A stretch of DNA of 64,000 nt from Gemmatimonadota bacterium (GCA_022820995.1 JAJEEM010000004.1:41491-105490), one strand, 5' to 3'; positions 15,963 through 27,003 are shown, counted from the first letter of the stretch. Program-made: numbers and translations. The notes: generated from the letters alone by a model not told the origin.

Positions 15963-17129
15963 TCATCGGTCCCGTGCTACCAGCTCGACCGGCGCGGTTT
16001 CAAGGCTCGCAGTCGACATGGGGTTGACCACCGCGCGATCCAGTCCCTCGAAGTAAACGCCAGCGCCCCGCGCCGATTGCCGGTCGCGGTCGGCAGGAAA
16101 GATCAGAGGGATCGCCTCGAGACGCTTCAGGTCCAGCACAAGCCCCTTCGTAATCACGCTGTCCGGGCGCGCGGACGTGATCCGCGCGAACAATCGACCG
16201 TCATCGAGAGGCCCGAGGGTCGTCACGCTCTGCGTGCCGAGGAGTCGGGTCGGCCCTCCGAACGTCTCCTCGGCCTCTTGCGCACTCTTCAATTTGCGGG
16301 CCCGCATGTCTCTTGGCAGGAAGGTGACGCTCGCGAGCGCTCCGTCCGGCCGAAAGCTCACGAGTGCGAGTTGGTCCGCATCGAGGACATGGATCACGCC
16401 GTCGGCCGTGATGGTGACCAGATCCATGGGCCAGCGGAACAATCCGCCGGCGTCGACGCGCAACTCCTCCGGAATCCGCCCGAACGCCGTATCCCCCTGC
16501 GCCGTAACCCGCGCGAGGTAATGGTCCGGAAACTCGTTGCCCGCGACGAGCAGCCCGAGTTCCGGATGTAGCGCGATATCGCTTGCAAGGCCGGGAATCC
16601 GCTTGCTTTCCACAAAATCGCCGTCCAGGGTCAGGTACGCGACTCGCCCGTTCCCGCCATCGAGGACCAGAATCCGATCATCAGCCCGGGCCAGTCGACT
16701 CGGGAACTTGTATTCCCCCGGTCCCTCCCCCTCTCGGCCGATGATCCGTATCGGATCGAGACTGCGGTCGAGGAGGACGATCCGCGGGTCGAGTCCGTCG
16801 GCGACGAAATAGCCACCGGGAGTGGCCAATACGTCGCCGATGGAACCGAAGCTGACGCGTTCGTCCAACTGATCGAGGCGGGCGTCGGACGATCCGATCT
16901 CGTAGACCTGGTCGGTGCTCTCGCTGAAGTAAGCCCGCCCGTCGTCCTGGGCCTCCGAAACGCCTCCGCAGCCCGCAACACCCAGGGCGCCCGCCAGGCC
17001 CAGCGCGACGGTGTGCGAGACGATCCCCGGCCACCGAGCGGAACTCGGTGGCCGGGGACGGTTCGCAGCCGAATATGCACCCCCCGAGGGACGCGACCTC
17101 GAACCGGTGACTCCGCGCGCGCGAGTCAC
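15963..17129 (-). CDS. 6-bladed beta-propeller lipoprotein
   Basis: The protein resembles the 6-bladed/NHL-type propellers that Bacteroidota and relatives encode in large numbers. Blades show the D-x-x-G-R-V/I-x-x-L-D style (IVLLDRSLDPIRIIGREGEGPGEYKFPS, ILVLDGGNGRVAYLTLDGDF, IHVLDADQLALVSFRPDG). A lipobox VAGC lies about 50 residues after the GTG 17129 start, preceded by a hydrophobic helix (TVALGLAGALG). The n-region would be unusually long, so the true start may be further in, but no in-frame ATG or GTG is there. GTG 17129 overlaps the stop of the small secreted gene (GTGA), suggesting coupled translation. The function is unknown; such propellers often bind ligands or partners at the cell surface. 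Confidence 0.72.
   Translation of the reverse strand: MTRARGVTGSRSRPSGGAYSAANRPRPPSSARWPGIVSHTVALGLAGALGVAGCGGVSEAQDDGRAYFSESTDQVYEIGSSDARLDQLDERVSFGSIGDVLATPGGYFVADGLDPRIVLLDRSLDPIRIIGREGEGPGEYKFPSRLARADDRILVLDGGNGRVAYLTLDGDFVESKRIPGLASDIALHPELGLLVAGNEFPDHYLARVTAQGDTAFGRIPEELRVDAGGLFRWPMDLVTITADGVIHVLDADQLALVSFRPDGALASVTFLPRDMRARKLKSAQEAEETFGGPTRLLGTQSVTTLGPLDDGRLFARITSARPDSVITKGLVLDLKRLEAIPLIFPADRDRQSARGAGVYFEGLDRAVVNPMSTASLETAPVELVARDR
17025..17057 (-). repeat. Perfect hairpin repeat, copy 1
   Basis: The arms are identical to the copy at 15492-15524: a 14-bp stem CCCCGGCCACCGAG with a 5-base loop. It lies 69 bases after the stop of the small secreted gene, near the 5' end of the propeller gene, where it is read as NRPRPPSSARWPG. 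As part of the coding mRNA, its strong stem could hold down translation or protect the upstream small-gene transcript. Confidence 0.8.
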
Positions 17130-17473
17130 TGGAGGTCCCACTCCGTGTAGTCATCGCACCGGAAGCTCCGGTGATCGTTGTCATGCATCCTGTATACGCC
17201 GACGTTGAAGCTCACCGTGATGCCTCCGTTGAGCCCGAGGTTCAAACCCAGGCCCTCGACCCCGGCGCCGGCGCCCAGGCTGAGCGTAACGCGACTGGAG
17301 CCCACCAGCGTTCCACTCGCCGGATTGTTCGGGCCTCCCGAGATGTACTCCCCACACTCGCTCTGCGCAGCGGCCTCGGACGCCTGCGCCAGCGAGAGCG
17401 CCAGGGCCCCCGCGAAGACCCACGCCACCGCCAGCGGGCCGGCCGCTTTCCTGCTTCTCCTCGTCCTCATCAT
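17126..17473 (-). CDS. Small secreted cysteine-bearing protein, copy 1
   Basis: The 115-residue product has a basic start (MMRTRRSRK), a hydrophobic core (VAWVFAGALALSLA) and a predicted signal peptidase site after EAAAQ. The mature protein begins SECGEYISGGPN, carries a Gly/Leu-rich beta-like middle (LSLGAGAGVEGLGLNLGL) and ends with a second Cys in FRCDDYTEWDLQ. Two cysteines and small size suggest a disulfide-closed exported protein. I know no family for it. ATG 17473 has GGGGAGGTGG upstream. It follows gyrB by 130 bases and is followed without a gap by the propeller gene (GTGA overlap). A paralogue is at 15593-15880. Confidence 0.68.
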   Translation of the reverse strand: MMRTRRSRKAAGPLAVAWVFAGALALSLAQASEAAAQSECGEYISGGPNNPASGTLVGSSRVTLSLGAGAGVEGLGLNLGLNGGITVSFNVGVYRMHDNDHRSFRCDDYTEWDLQ

Positions 17474-17603
17474 CGTCCACCTCCCCTGAATGATCCCGGA
17501 GGGCGACGCCACTGCCGCCCTCTCTGGCACAAGGATCGGGGCGGACATCAACGGGCTATCAAACCCGCGCGGCCCTGCGACAAGCGGTGGATCGGGAGGC
17601 GGT

Positions 17604-19646
<2,043 letters not shown>

Positions 19647-19648
<2 letters not shown>

Positions 19649-20042
19649 AGGTTCGGCCGGGGAGCGTCGCGGTCGGCGACGGTTCCCCGGACTGCACGAA
19701 CACGATCCGTTCGATCCGGCCGCGGGTGCGATCCCTGTTCAGGCGGTTCAGCAACTTTCGCCTCATCATGTTCAGTTCCGTCATCCAGGCCGCACCGGCC
19801 ACTTCGATGAACACCGTCCCGCCCTTGATCCCGCCAACCTTCGTGACGCGCGCGATGTGCGGGCCCACGACCCGCTCCCACCGCGCCGCCGTGGCGCTGC
19901 GCTCCACCCGTTCGCGGATCCCCATGCGATCGAGCAGCTCCGCCAGCACGCCCCCGACGGGTTCGGGCTGCCGCTCACCCGCTCTCGCGTCCCTGCGACG
20001 CGCCTTGCCGCGGGGCATCGCCCCGGAGGCCGCGCCGCTCAT
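19647..20042 (-). CDS. dciA: DciA-like (DUF721) replication protein
   Basis: DciA loads or assists the replicative helicase in bacteria that lack DnaC/DnaI. The 131-residue product has a basic disordered start (MPRGKARRRDARAGER) and a DUF721-type core with RWERVVGPHIARVTKVGGIKGGTVFIEVAGAAWMTEL, where W-x-x-V-G-P and the V-x-V-x-x-x-x-W signature are visible. Its ATG 20042 overlaps the recF stop (ATGA), so they are probably translated together. The same gene order recF-dciA-gyrB is seen in many bacteria, which supports the call. Confidence 0.85.
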
Positions 20043-21211
20043 GCGATGAGCCGCCCGTTGCGCAGGCGCCATCGCGCGAGCTTCCCGCCCATCAGCCCCA
20101 CGTCGCCGGGTTTGGGCGCGGTGAGGATCACCTGCCCGCCCCGCTCGGACTCGAAGAGGCGGAACAGCCGGTCCGAGCGCCCCTCGTCGAGCTCCGCGAA
20201 CACGTCGTCGAGGAGGTACAGCGGCTCGCGGCCGAGCCGCTCCCTGAGCCGGTCCGCTTCGAGCAGGCGCAGGGCGAGCGCGGCCGTGCGCTGCTGTCCG
20301 CTCGACCCGTAGCTCCGGAGGTCGCGAGGGCCCTCCGGCGCCTCGACCTCGAACCGGATCTCGTCCCGGTGCGGGCCCACGACGGTCATGCCCTGGCGAC
20401 GCTCACGTTCTCCGGTCCTCTCCAGCGCCTGCCGAAAGCGGTCCTCCCACGAGCCGGCGCCTTCCGGGCCACCCGCCTCGCCGTCCGACGCGACCGACGC
20501 CGAATACCGTAGTCCCGCACGGTCTCCTCCCGAGATCCGCGCGTAGAATTCGGCGTATCGCTCCGCCCCCTCCGCCACCCATGCCGCTCGCCCTCCCGTG
20601 AGGATTCCACCCGTCTCGATCAACCCTTCCGTCCACGCTTCGATCTCGGCGTTCGGCCGACCGCGCCGAAGCGCTTCGTTCCGTTGCGACAGAAGGCCCC
20701 GGTAGCGCTGCAGCGCCGGGAGGTAGCCCGGCACGCCCACCGAGAGCGCGACATCGAGGAAGCGACGCCGCAGGGTCGGCCCTCCACGCACGATCTCGGC
20801 GTCGTCGAGGCGAAACGCCGCGACCCCCACCGAGCCGATCCCGGCCGAAACCCGCTCCACTTCGAGCGCGTCGACCTCGACCTTCTTGATCCGTTGCGAC
20901 CGGTCGTAGGCCGCCGCCACGGACATCCCTCCCTCAACTTCGCCTTCCACCCGAAACACCGTCTGTCCGAACCGCACGAGCGCGCGGTCCCGCACGCCTC
21001 GAAAGGACCGAAAAACCTCGAGGTAGTGGATCGCCTCGAGGAGGTTCGTCTTGCCCGATCCGTTGGGCCCGATGATCGCGACGCCGGCCTCGGGGAACTC
21101 GCATTCGAGCCGTTCGAAGTTGCGGTAGTCGCGAAGGATCAAGCGCCTGAGGAAGGGCGCGGAAGACGCCTCAGGCTGGCGGATAGACGGTGCCTCCGGT
21201 GTCTTCGTCAC
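20039..21211 (-). CDS. recF: DNA replication and repair protein RecF
   Basis: RecF is an SMC-like ATPase that helps load RecA at gaps. The 390-residue product has Walker A GPNGSGKT (48-55), the family start LRRLILRDYRNFERLECEF, an ABC signature in the C-terminal third (SSGQQRTAALALRLLEA) and Walker B YLLDDVFAELDE. The start chosen is GTG 21211 (AAGG just upstream); the frame stays open far upstream, but those residues are not RecF-like. It is divergent from the PAP2 gene, with 124 bases between. Confidence 0.92.
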   Translation of the reverse strand: MTKTPEAPSIRQPEASSAPFLRRLILRDYRNFERLECEFPEAGVAIIGPNGSGKTNLLEAIHYLEVFRSFRGVRDRALVRFGQTVFRVEGEVEGGMSVAAAYDRSQRIKKVEVDALEVERVSAGIGSVGVAAFRLDDAEIVRGGPTLRRRFLDVALSVGVPGYLPALQRYRGLLSQRNEALRRGRPNAEIEAWTEGLIETGGILTGGRAAWVAEGAERYAEFYARISGGDRAGLRYSASVASDGEAGGPEGAGSWEDRFRQALERTGERERRQGMTVVGPHRDEIRFEVEAPEGPRDLRSYGSSGQQRTAALALRLLEADRLRERLGREPLYLLDDVFAELDEGRSDRLFRLFESERGGQVILTAPKPGDVGLMGGKLARWRLRNGRLIA

Positions 21212-21335
21212 AGGCCTTGAAAATACGGCGAAAACCCTTGTATCGCAAGGAAATTTGCCCGTTGGAGACATCGCCCCGAAAGTGCCGACGAGCGGTTGCC
21301 CGCGAGCCCGCGGGGAGGCAGCTTCGGAGTCGCCC

Positions 21336-22178
21336 ATGACACGCTTCGGCTGCAGCGGCGCAAGCCGCCCGATCGCGCGACAACGAGCCCCGCGAGTGGC
21401 TGTCGCCTCGCTCGGAATCGCATGGTTCCTGTCGCCGGCCCATCTCGCCGCCCAGGCCGTCGAAGCGCCTCCGGACCTGCAGGCTCCCGGCACGAGCCGC
21501 GGCGGACGGGACCTCGCCCTCGCGGCGGGCGTGCTCGGCGGCGCCTTCCTCCTCGACGAGACCGTCCGCGATCTCGCGCTGGACCATCAGGGAACGCTGG
21601 GACGCGACCTGGCCGAGGGCGGCCACACGTACGGCGACTGGAAGCGGACGGCGCCCTTTCTCGCCGGAGGCGGAATCCTGCTGGGGGTCGGGCTGGACGG
21701 GGAACGGGGAATCCGGCGGGCGACGTCGGCCTTTTTCGGCGTCTTCGCCGGCTCGATGTCGAACACCGTGCTCAACTGGACGCTGGGACGAAGCCGCCCG
21801 AGAGCCGAGAGGGGCGTCCTGCACTTCGATCCCTTCCGGGGCAACGCCTCCCTGGGGTCCGGGCACACGGCCTACGCCTTCGCCATCGCCGCGGCGGTCG
21901 ACGAGGTCACCGACGGCGGGTGGGCCATCCCCTTTTACGTGGCGGCCGCGGGAACGGGACTCGCCCGGATCTACGGAGACCGGCACTGGCTGTCCGACGT
22001 GGTCGTCGGCGGCTTCATCGGCTGGTGGGTGGGAGGCCGCGCGACGGACGCCGCCGCGGGCTGGCTCCGCGTCGAACCCGCGTCGGACTCGTCCGGACCG
22101 TCACCGCCCGCCCGGGTCCGGATCCGGCCGCTGATCGCCGGCGACGCCCTGGGCGTTCAGATCCGCTTCCGCGAGTAG
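21336..22178 (+). CDS. PAP2-family (type 2 phosphatidic acid) phosphatase, exported
   Basis: The 280-residue protein has an N-terminal signal (VAVASLGIAWFLSPAHLAAQ) and the three PAP2 motifs in order: GRSRP (151-155, motif 1), GSGHTAYA (about 175-182, with the catalytic His178) and ARIYGDRHWLSD (210-221, His217 and Asp221). Several hydrophobic helices surround them. PAP2 enzymes remove phosphate from lipid phosphates such as undecaprenyl diphosphate or phosphatidate; the substrate here is not clear. ATG 21336 has a GGAG upstream. The gene is transcribed away from recF. Confidence 0.85.
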   Translation: MTRFGCSGASRPIARQRAPRVAVASLGIAWFLSPAHLAAQAVEAPPDLQAPGTSRGGRDLALAAGVLGGAFLLDETVRDLALDHQGTLGRDLAEGGHTYGDWKRTAPFLAGGGILLGVGLDGERGIRRATSAFFGVFAGSMSNTVLNWTLGRSRPRAERGVLHFDPFRGNASLGSGHTAYAFAIAAAVDEVTDGGWAIPFYVAAAGTGLARIYGDRHWLSDVVVGGFIGWWVGGRATDAAAGWLRVEPASDSSGPSPPARVRIRPLIAGDALGVQIRFRE

Positions 22179-22293
22179 CCCCGAGGCGCCGGCGAGTCGC
22201 GCGCCCTACCTTGGGTCGCGGTGAGTTGCCCGCGCCGCACGACGCCGCAGCCCCGGCGCGTGCGCACAACGAAGGACGGGAAGGAGCAAAGTC

Positions 22294-22851
22294 ATGGTTC
22301 ACGTGCCAAGCCTCTGGTTGCCGATCCTGTTGGCCGCGGGACTCGCGTTCGTCGGGAGTTCCGTCATCCACATGTTCCTCGGATATCACCGGAAGGACTT
22401 CGGGAAGGCACCCGACGAGGACACGGTGATGGACGCGCTGCGAGGAATCCCGGCCGGGGACTACTCCTTCCCGCATCCGACCGGCAAGGAAGACCTGAAG
22501 GACGAAGCCTTCCGGGAGAAGGCCGCGCGCGGGCCGACCGGATTCATGACCGTGTTGCCGGCCGGGGACCCCTTCAACATGGGCGGCCAGCTCGCGCAGT
22601 GGTTCGTCTACTGTCTGGTCGTGAGCGCGTTTACGGGATACGTGACCGGTCTCACGCTCGGCCCGGGAAGCGGCTACATGGAAGTCTTCCGCATGTCCTC
22701 CACGGTCGCTTTCGGAGCGTACGGGCTCGCCCACCTCCAGCGCTCGATCTGGTATTCCCAGTCGTGGGGGACGACGGGCCGGAACGTGTTCGACGCCCTG
22801 GTCTACGGTCTGCTGACCGGAGGCGCCTTCGGCTGGCTCTGGCCCACCTGA
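22294..22851 (+). CDS. Conserved-looking membrane protein, 185 aa
   Basis: I do not recognise a named family. Four hydrophobic helices are visible: LWLPILLAAGLAFVGSSVIHMFL, QWFVYCLVVSAFTGYVTGLTL, MSSTVAFGAYGLAHL and DALVYGLLTGGAFGWLW. A soluble stretch of about 70 residues between the first two contains HRKDFGKAPDEDTVMDALRG and PAGDYSFPHP. The charged pattern His-x-Arg-Lys-Asp after helix 1 is notable. ATG 22294 follows AAGGAG at a good distance. It is alone between PAP2 and the convergent 3-hydroxyacyl-CoA dehydrogenase. Confidence 0.65.
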   Translation: MVHVPSLWLPILLAAGLAFVGSSVIHMFLGYHRKDFGKAPDEDTVMDALRGIPAGDYSFPHPTGKEDLKDEAFREKAARGPTGFMTVLPAGDPFNMGGQLAQWFVYCLVVSAFTGYVTGLTLGPGSGYMEVFRMSSTVAFGAYGLAHLQRSIWYSQSWGTTGRNVFDALVYGLLTGGAFGWLWPT

Positions 22852-22858
22852 TTCGGCT

Positions 22859-23746
22859 TCACAGCACGAAGCTGGATACGACCGGCTCGTCGCCGCTGTA
22901 GTCGTAGAAGCCCTTCCCCGTCTTCCGGCCGTGGTATCCGGCCAGGTACATGCGGCGCAGGAGAGGGGGAGAGGCGAAGCGCGCCTCCTTGTACTCGTCA
23001 TACATGATCCCCGTGATGTGGTACAGCGTGTCGAGCCCTACGAAATCGCCCAGCGTGAACGGACCCATCGGGTATCCGCAGCCCAGACGCAGCCCCTTGT
23101 CGATGTCGGGGATCGACGCGACGCCGGACTCGTAGGCGCGGATCGCGTCGAGCATGTAGGGAACGAGCAGCCGGTTCACCACGAAGCCGGTGTTGTCGCC
23201 GCAGGCGATCGGGCTCTTCCCGAGCGACCCGGCGAAGGCGAAGGCGGCCTCGAACGTCTCATCCGCCGTCTGCCCGCAGCGGACGACCTCCACCAGCGGC
23301 ATGACCGGCACGGGGCTGAAGAAGTGGAGACCGACGAAACGCTCCGGGCGATCCGTCTCCGCCGCGAGTTCGGTGATGGACAGGCTCGATGTGTTGGAAG
23401 CGAAGATTGTCTCCGCCGCGCACAGTCCGCCGAGTTCGCCGAACAGCGCGTGTTTCGCCCCGAGGTTCTCGGTGATCGCCTCGATGACGAGGTCGCACGC
23501 CGCCAGGTCCGCCAACTCGAGCGTCGGGTGAAGACGCGCCATCGTCGCGTCCCGGTCGACCGCACCGAGCTTCTCCTTCTGCACGGCGCGGTCGAGGTTT
23601 TTTCGGACCCCGGCCATCCCCCGGTCGAGGAACCCCTGCTCCACATCCCGCACGATCGTCTCATAACCGGCCGCCGCGCTGACCTGCGCGATCCCGCTCC
23701 CCATCAGTCCCGCTCCGACGACCCCGACCTTCCGAATCTCAGCCAA
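22859..23746 (-). CDS. 3-hydroxybutyryl-CoA dehydrogenase family protein
   Basis: The NAD-dependent enzyme oxidises 3-hydroxyacyl-CoA in fatty-acid or butanoate metabolism. The 295-residue length fits. The Rossmann loop GAGLMGSG is at residues 11-18, and the active-site region HFFSPVPVMPLVEVV and the C-terminal domain FVVNRLLVPYMLDA...GCGYPMGPFTLGDFVGLD are standard. The start is TTG 23746 with GGAGGG just upstream; no ATG in frame fits better. The thiolase about 3 kb away on the same strand makes the two a natural beta-oxidation pair, although an unknown protein and an SPFH protein lie between. Confidence 0.9.
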   Translation of the reverse strand: MAEIRKVGVVGAGLMGSGIAQVSAAAGYETIVRDVEQGFLDRGMAGVRKNLDRAVQKEKLGAVDRDATMARLHPTLELADLAACDLVIEAITENLGAKHALFGELGGLCAAETIFASNTSSLSITELAAETDRPERFVGLHFFSPVPVMPLVEVVRCGQTADETFEAAFAFAGSLGKSPIACGDNTGFVVNRLLVPYMLDAIRAYESGVASIPDIDKGLRLGCGYPMGPFTLGDFVGLDTLYHITGIMYDEYKEARFASPPLLRRMYLAGYHGRKTGKGFYDYSGDEPVVSSFVL

Positions 23747-23817
23747 TGTCCACTCCCTCCGTATCCGTTCGCGTGTTGTGTATCCGTTTGTGTGTCGGCG
23801 CGGGAGAGCCGCGCCCG

Positions 23818-24687
23818 TCAGCGCAGGAGTTTCCGGTGCCACGGTTCCTCCGCGCTGCGGAGATTCTCTCCGCGTTCGAGTCGGTCGAGAAGACCCTGAA
23901 GCGCGAGTTCCATCCGTTGCCTGACCTTCCGCATGTCGGCCCGCGCGGAAACCGCCGCGACAGCCGTGAAGCCCGAGAAGATGGCCATTCCTCCGAGGAG
24001 CGGCAGGACACCGCCTCCGGTCGCCATGAAGAGGCCGAACCCGCCGGCCGCTCCGCCCAGCCCCATACCCGTGAACCAGCCGCCCAGCCGTTCCGCCCTC
24101 ATGTTACCGATGTCGGCCGTCAGCGTGACCAGCGACCACCCGCTCTCCAGCGCTTCCACGCTGACCTGGAGGTTGCGCGACTTCGCGAGCGTGTACCGCC
24201 GGCCGCCGACATCCATCGCGCGGCGCATCTGGCTGACGAGGCCGGTCCCCGGCTCCCAGAGCGATCCGCCGGGTCGCGAGCGTACCTGTCGGAGAAGTTC
24301 CTCCTCGCGAAGATACGATTCGAGATTCGCTTCCACGTCCGCCGGACTTCCGGGCACTACCCGGCTTGTGCTTACGATCGCCGAGCCCACAATCCGGCGG
24401 GCGAGGCCCTCGTCCGAGGGCGCATCGGGGATCAGCGAGGCGGCCTCGATCTCGGCCAGCGCCTGCCGGACGTAGCGTTCGTCGAGCCCGACTTCCGCTC
24501 CGATCTGGACGACGTCCCCCGCCCCGAGTTCCCCTCCGATCGAGGTGGAGCTGCGGAACTGGAGATCGGATGCCCGCCGGATCACCCGCTCGAGTTGCTC
24601 CTGTGTGACCGTTTGGGGGAGCGACGGACGACGTTCCGGAGGACCGGAGCCGCCTGGACCGTCGCGACTGTCGTCAGCCGGCGGCAT
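23818..24687 (-). CDS. Unknown protein with C-terminal membrane helices, 289 aa
   Basis: I do not recognise the family. It has a helical N-terminal domain with [18 protein letters not shown] and an [28 protein letters not shown] segment that looks like a small helix-turn-helix or ubiquitin-associated fold. A beta-rich middle (about 100-195) follows, then two Gly/Ala-rich membrane helices ([27 protein letters not shown] and FTAVAAVSA), and a charged C-terminus. ATG 24687 overlaps the SPFH gene's last 14 bases, so the two are likely in one operon and the product may act at the same membrane. Confidence 0.6.
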   Translation of the reverse strand: MPPADDSRDGPGGSGPPERRPSLPQTVTQEQLERVIRRASDLQFRSSTSIGGELGAGDVVQIGAEVGLDERYVRQALAEIEAASLIPDAPSDEGLARRIVGSAIVSTSRVVPGSPADVEANLESYLREEELLRQVRSRPGGSLWEPGTGLVSQMRRAMDVGGRRYTLAKSRNLQVSVEALESGWSLVTLTADIGNMRAERLGGWFTGMGLGGAAGGFGLFMATGGGVLPLLGGMAIFSGFTAVAAVSARADMRKVRQRMELALQGLLDRLERGENLRSAEEPWHRKLLR

Positions 24688-25612
24688 CGCGCTCCCTCGT
24701 CACCGCTTCCGCTTCGCCCTCCGCCTCCGGCACGTCCTCCGCCGCCTCCGCGCGGGGCAGCCGCGGCGCGCCTTCCGAACCTTCGAGCGCGCGTTCGTCG
24801 ACCGGAGCGGGGGCCGCATCGTCGGCCGCCATCGCATCCGCCGCCTCGTCCGCCGCCGCCGCAAAACCCTTGAACAGACCCGTCATCGGCCCGAGTTCCA
24901 CCGGAAGCGGGAAGAGCGTCGTCGAATTGTTTTCCGCCGCGATCTCCGTCGCCGTCTGCAGGAAACGCAGTTGAAGCGAGGCGGGGTATTCGCTCAGCTG
25001 GCGTGCCGCGTCGCGCAGGTTCGACGCCGCCTGCAGTTCGCCCTGGGCGTTGATCACCTTTGCCCGCCGCTCGCGTTCCGCCTCCGCCTGCCGCGCGATC
25101 GCGCGCTTCATCTCGTTCGGCAGGTCCACGTCCTTCACCTCGACGCCCGTGACATCGATCCCCCAGGCGTCCGTCCCCTGGTCGATGATATCGCGCAGGA
25201 TCTGGTTGAACTTCTCCCGCTCCGCGAGGACCTCGTCCAGTTCCGCCTGCCCGATGACCGAGCGCAGCGTCGTCTGGGCAAGCTGCGAGGTGGCGAACAG
25301 ATAGTCCTCGATCTCGAGGATGGCCCGTTTCGGGTTCGCGACCCGGAAGTAGAGGACCGCGTTGACCTTCACCGACACGTTGTCCCGCGTGATGACGTCC
25401 TGCGGCGGGATGTCCATGGCGATGATCCGCAGGCTCACCCGTTCCATGCGCTCGACGCCGAACGGGACGAGGAAGATGAGCCCAGGCCCGCGGGTCGGAC
25501 GTGCGCGACCGAGCCGGAAGACGACGGCCCGTTCGTATTCCTTCAGGATGCGAAGACTCGTGGCCAGCGCGAGCGCGCCCGCCCCGGCGAGAATGAAGAA
25601 CAGAGGATCCAT
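24674..25612 (-). CDS. SPFH-domain (stomatin/slipin-like) membrane protein
   Basis: The 312-residue protein has an N-terminal membrane helix (residues 4-22) and an SPFH domain (about 25-200) beginning [16 protein letters not shown], with the typical [10 protein letters not shown] and the [28 protein letters not shown] segment of slipins. A helical region with [17 protein letters not shown], the conserved end of the domain, follows. The Ala/Asp/Glu-rich tail (about 260-312) is low-complexity. Such proteins form large membrane-bound rings and often act with a membrane protease, but no NfeD-type partner is adjacent. ATG 25612 follows GGAGGG. Confidence 0.88.
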   Translation of the reverse strand: MDPLFFILAGAGALALATSLRILKEYERAVVFRLGRARPTRGPGLIFLVPFGVERMERVSLRIIAMDIPPQDVITRDNVSVKVNAVLYFRVANPKRAILEIEDYLFATSQLAQTTLRSVIGQAELDEVLAEREKFNQILRDIIDQGTDAWGIDVTGVEVKDVDLPNEMKRAIARQAEAERERRAKVINAQGELQAASNLRDAARQLSEYPASLQLRFLQTATEIAAENNSTTLFPLPVELGPMTGLFKGFAAAADEAADAMAADDAAPAPVDERALEGSEGAPRLPRAEAAEDVPEAEGEAEAVTRERDAAG

Positions 25613-25672
25613 GTTCGCTCCCTCCGACTGCTCGTGGCCGGGCCGGGCCGGCCTCCGCTGACGCAGCCCGTG

Positions 25673-26872
25673 CTAGGCGTCGACCTCCACGACGACGGCC
25701 GCGCCCTGCCCGCCGCCGATGCAGGCGGCCCCGAGTCCGAGTCCGCCGCCCCGCCGCCGCAGTTCATGCAGCAGATGGCCCGTGATCCGCGCCCCCGTCA
25801 TGCCGAGCGGATGGCTCAGCGCGATCGCCCCGCCGTCCACGTTCACCTTGTCGCGGTCGAGACCGAGTTCGCGCTCGACCGCCAGGTACTGCGGAGCGAA
25901 GGCCTCATTCACTTCGACGAGATCGATGTCGTCGAGGGTGAGGCCGGCCTTCTCGAGTGCGGCGCGCGAGGCGGGCGCGGGCCCGATGCCCATGATCCGG
26001 GGCGGCACGCCGGCCACGGCGTAGGACACGAGGCGGCCGACCGGATCGAGGCCGTGCGCGGCGGCATAGTCCCTGCTCGCGAGCACGAGGGCCGCCGCCC
26101 CATCCCCGATCCCGCTCGCGTTGCCGGCGGTGACGAGGCCATCCTGCTTGAAGTACGGCCGGAGCTTCGCGAGCCCCTCGACCGTCGTATCGGGGCGGAG
26201 GTGCTCATCCCGCTCGAAGGACGTTTCCCTCCCCTTCCTTCCCACCATCATCGGCACGATCTCGTCCCGGTAGCGGCCGCCCTCCCAGGCCTCCGCCGCC
26301 AGCTGCTGGCTGCGCACCGCCACCTCGTCGGCTTCCGAACGCGAGATCCCGTAATCCTCCGCGAGATTCTCCGCCGTCTGCGCCATCGAGAAACCGCAGT
26401 AGGGATCCGTGAGCGCTTCCCACAGCGAATCCTCGAACTTCGGCGCCGGGCCCAGCCGCAGACCCCAGCGGGCCCCGCGCACGATATGCGGCGCCTGACT
26501 CATGGACTCGGCTCCGCCCACGAGACAGACGTCGCTCTCCCCCAGTTCGATCTCCTGCGAGCCGTCGATCACGGCCTGAAAACCCGAGCCGCACAGGCGG
26601 TTCACGGTGACGGCCGGGGTCTCGATCGGCAGCCCCGCCCGCAGTCCCACGTGACGCGCGAGATAGATCGCGTCGGCCGACGTCTGCATCACGTTCCCCA
26701 TCACCACGTGCCCGAAGTCGCCGGGCTCGGCGCCCGAGCGCCCGATCGCCGCTTCCGAGGCGACGACACCCAGATCCACCGCCGAGTAGTCCTTCAGGCT
26801 GCCGCCGAACGCGCCCATGGCGGTCCGCGCCGCGGAGAGAAACACCGTCCCGTTTCCGTTGCCGTCACTCAT
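25673..26872 (-). CDS. Acetyl-CoA acetyltransferase (thiolase)
   Basis: Thiolases make or break acetoacetyl-CoA or 3-ketoacyl-CoA. The 399-residue protein has the nucleophile Cys94 in NRLCGSG, the NEAFA motif, the active-site His in GGAIALSHPLG and the second Cys in AACIGGG near the C-terminus. Degradative (FadA) and biosynthetic (PhaA/AtoB) types cannot be separated by eye. ATG 26872 is the start. A palindrome lies 26 bases upstream (26898-26913). Together with the 3-hydroxyacyl-CoA dehydrogenase it fits short-chain fatty-acid metabolism. Confidence 0.92.
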   Translation of the reverse strand: MSDGNGNGTVFLSAARTAMGAFGGSLKDYSAVDLGVVASEAAIGRSGAEPGDFGHVVMGNVMQTSADAIYLARHVGLRAGLPIETPAVTVNRLCGSGFQAVIDGSQEIELGESDVCLVGGAESMSQAPHIVRGARWGLRLGPAPKFEDSLWEALTDPYCGFSMAQTAENLAEDYGISRSEADEVAVRSQQLAAEAWEGGRYRDEIVPMMVGRKGRETSFERDEHLRPDTTVEGLAKLRPYFKQDGLVTAGNASGIGDGAAALVLASRDYAAAHGLDPVGRLVSYAVAGVPPRIMGIGPAPASRAALEKAGLTLDDIDLVEVNEAFAPQYLAVERELGLDRDKVNVDGGAIALSHPLGMTGARITGHLLHELRRRGGGLGLGAACIGGGQGAAVVVEVDA

Positions 26873-26897
26873 TTTCGCCGAGTCCTTCCATCTCTTT

Positions 26898-26913
26898 CCG
26901 GTCGTCCGACCGG
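26898..26913. promoter_or_regulatory. 16-bp palindrome upstream of the thiolase gene
   Basis: CCGGTCG-TC-CGACCGG is a perfect 7-bp inverted repeat with a 2-base centre, 25-40 bases before the thiolase ATG. Such a site can bind a dimeric repressor of the TetR type, but it could be chance in GC-rich DNA. Confidence 0.25.
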
Positions 26914-27003
26914 ATCCGTGTCATGTATGATTGCTCCGAATGCGGCTCCGCCGACACCGCCCCCTGGCCGCGCGGGGCCCGACGACCGGTCCGCGCATGG
27001 AAA

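Noticed and set aside
23762..23796. Imperfect direct repeat TATCCGTT at a 19-base step before the 3-hydroxyacyl-CoA dehydrogenase
   Set aside because: Only 8 identical bases and two copies; likely chance.
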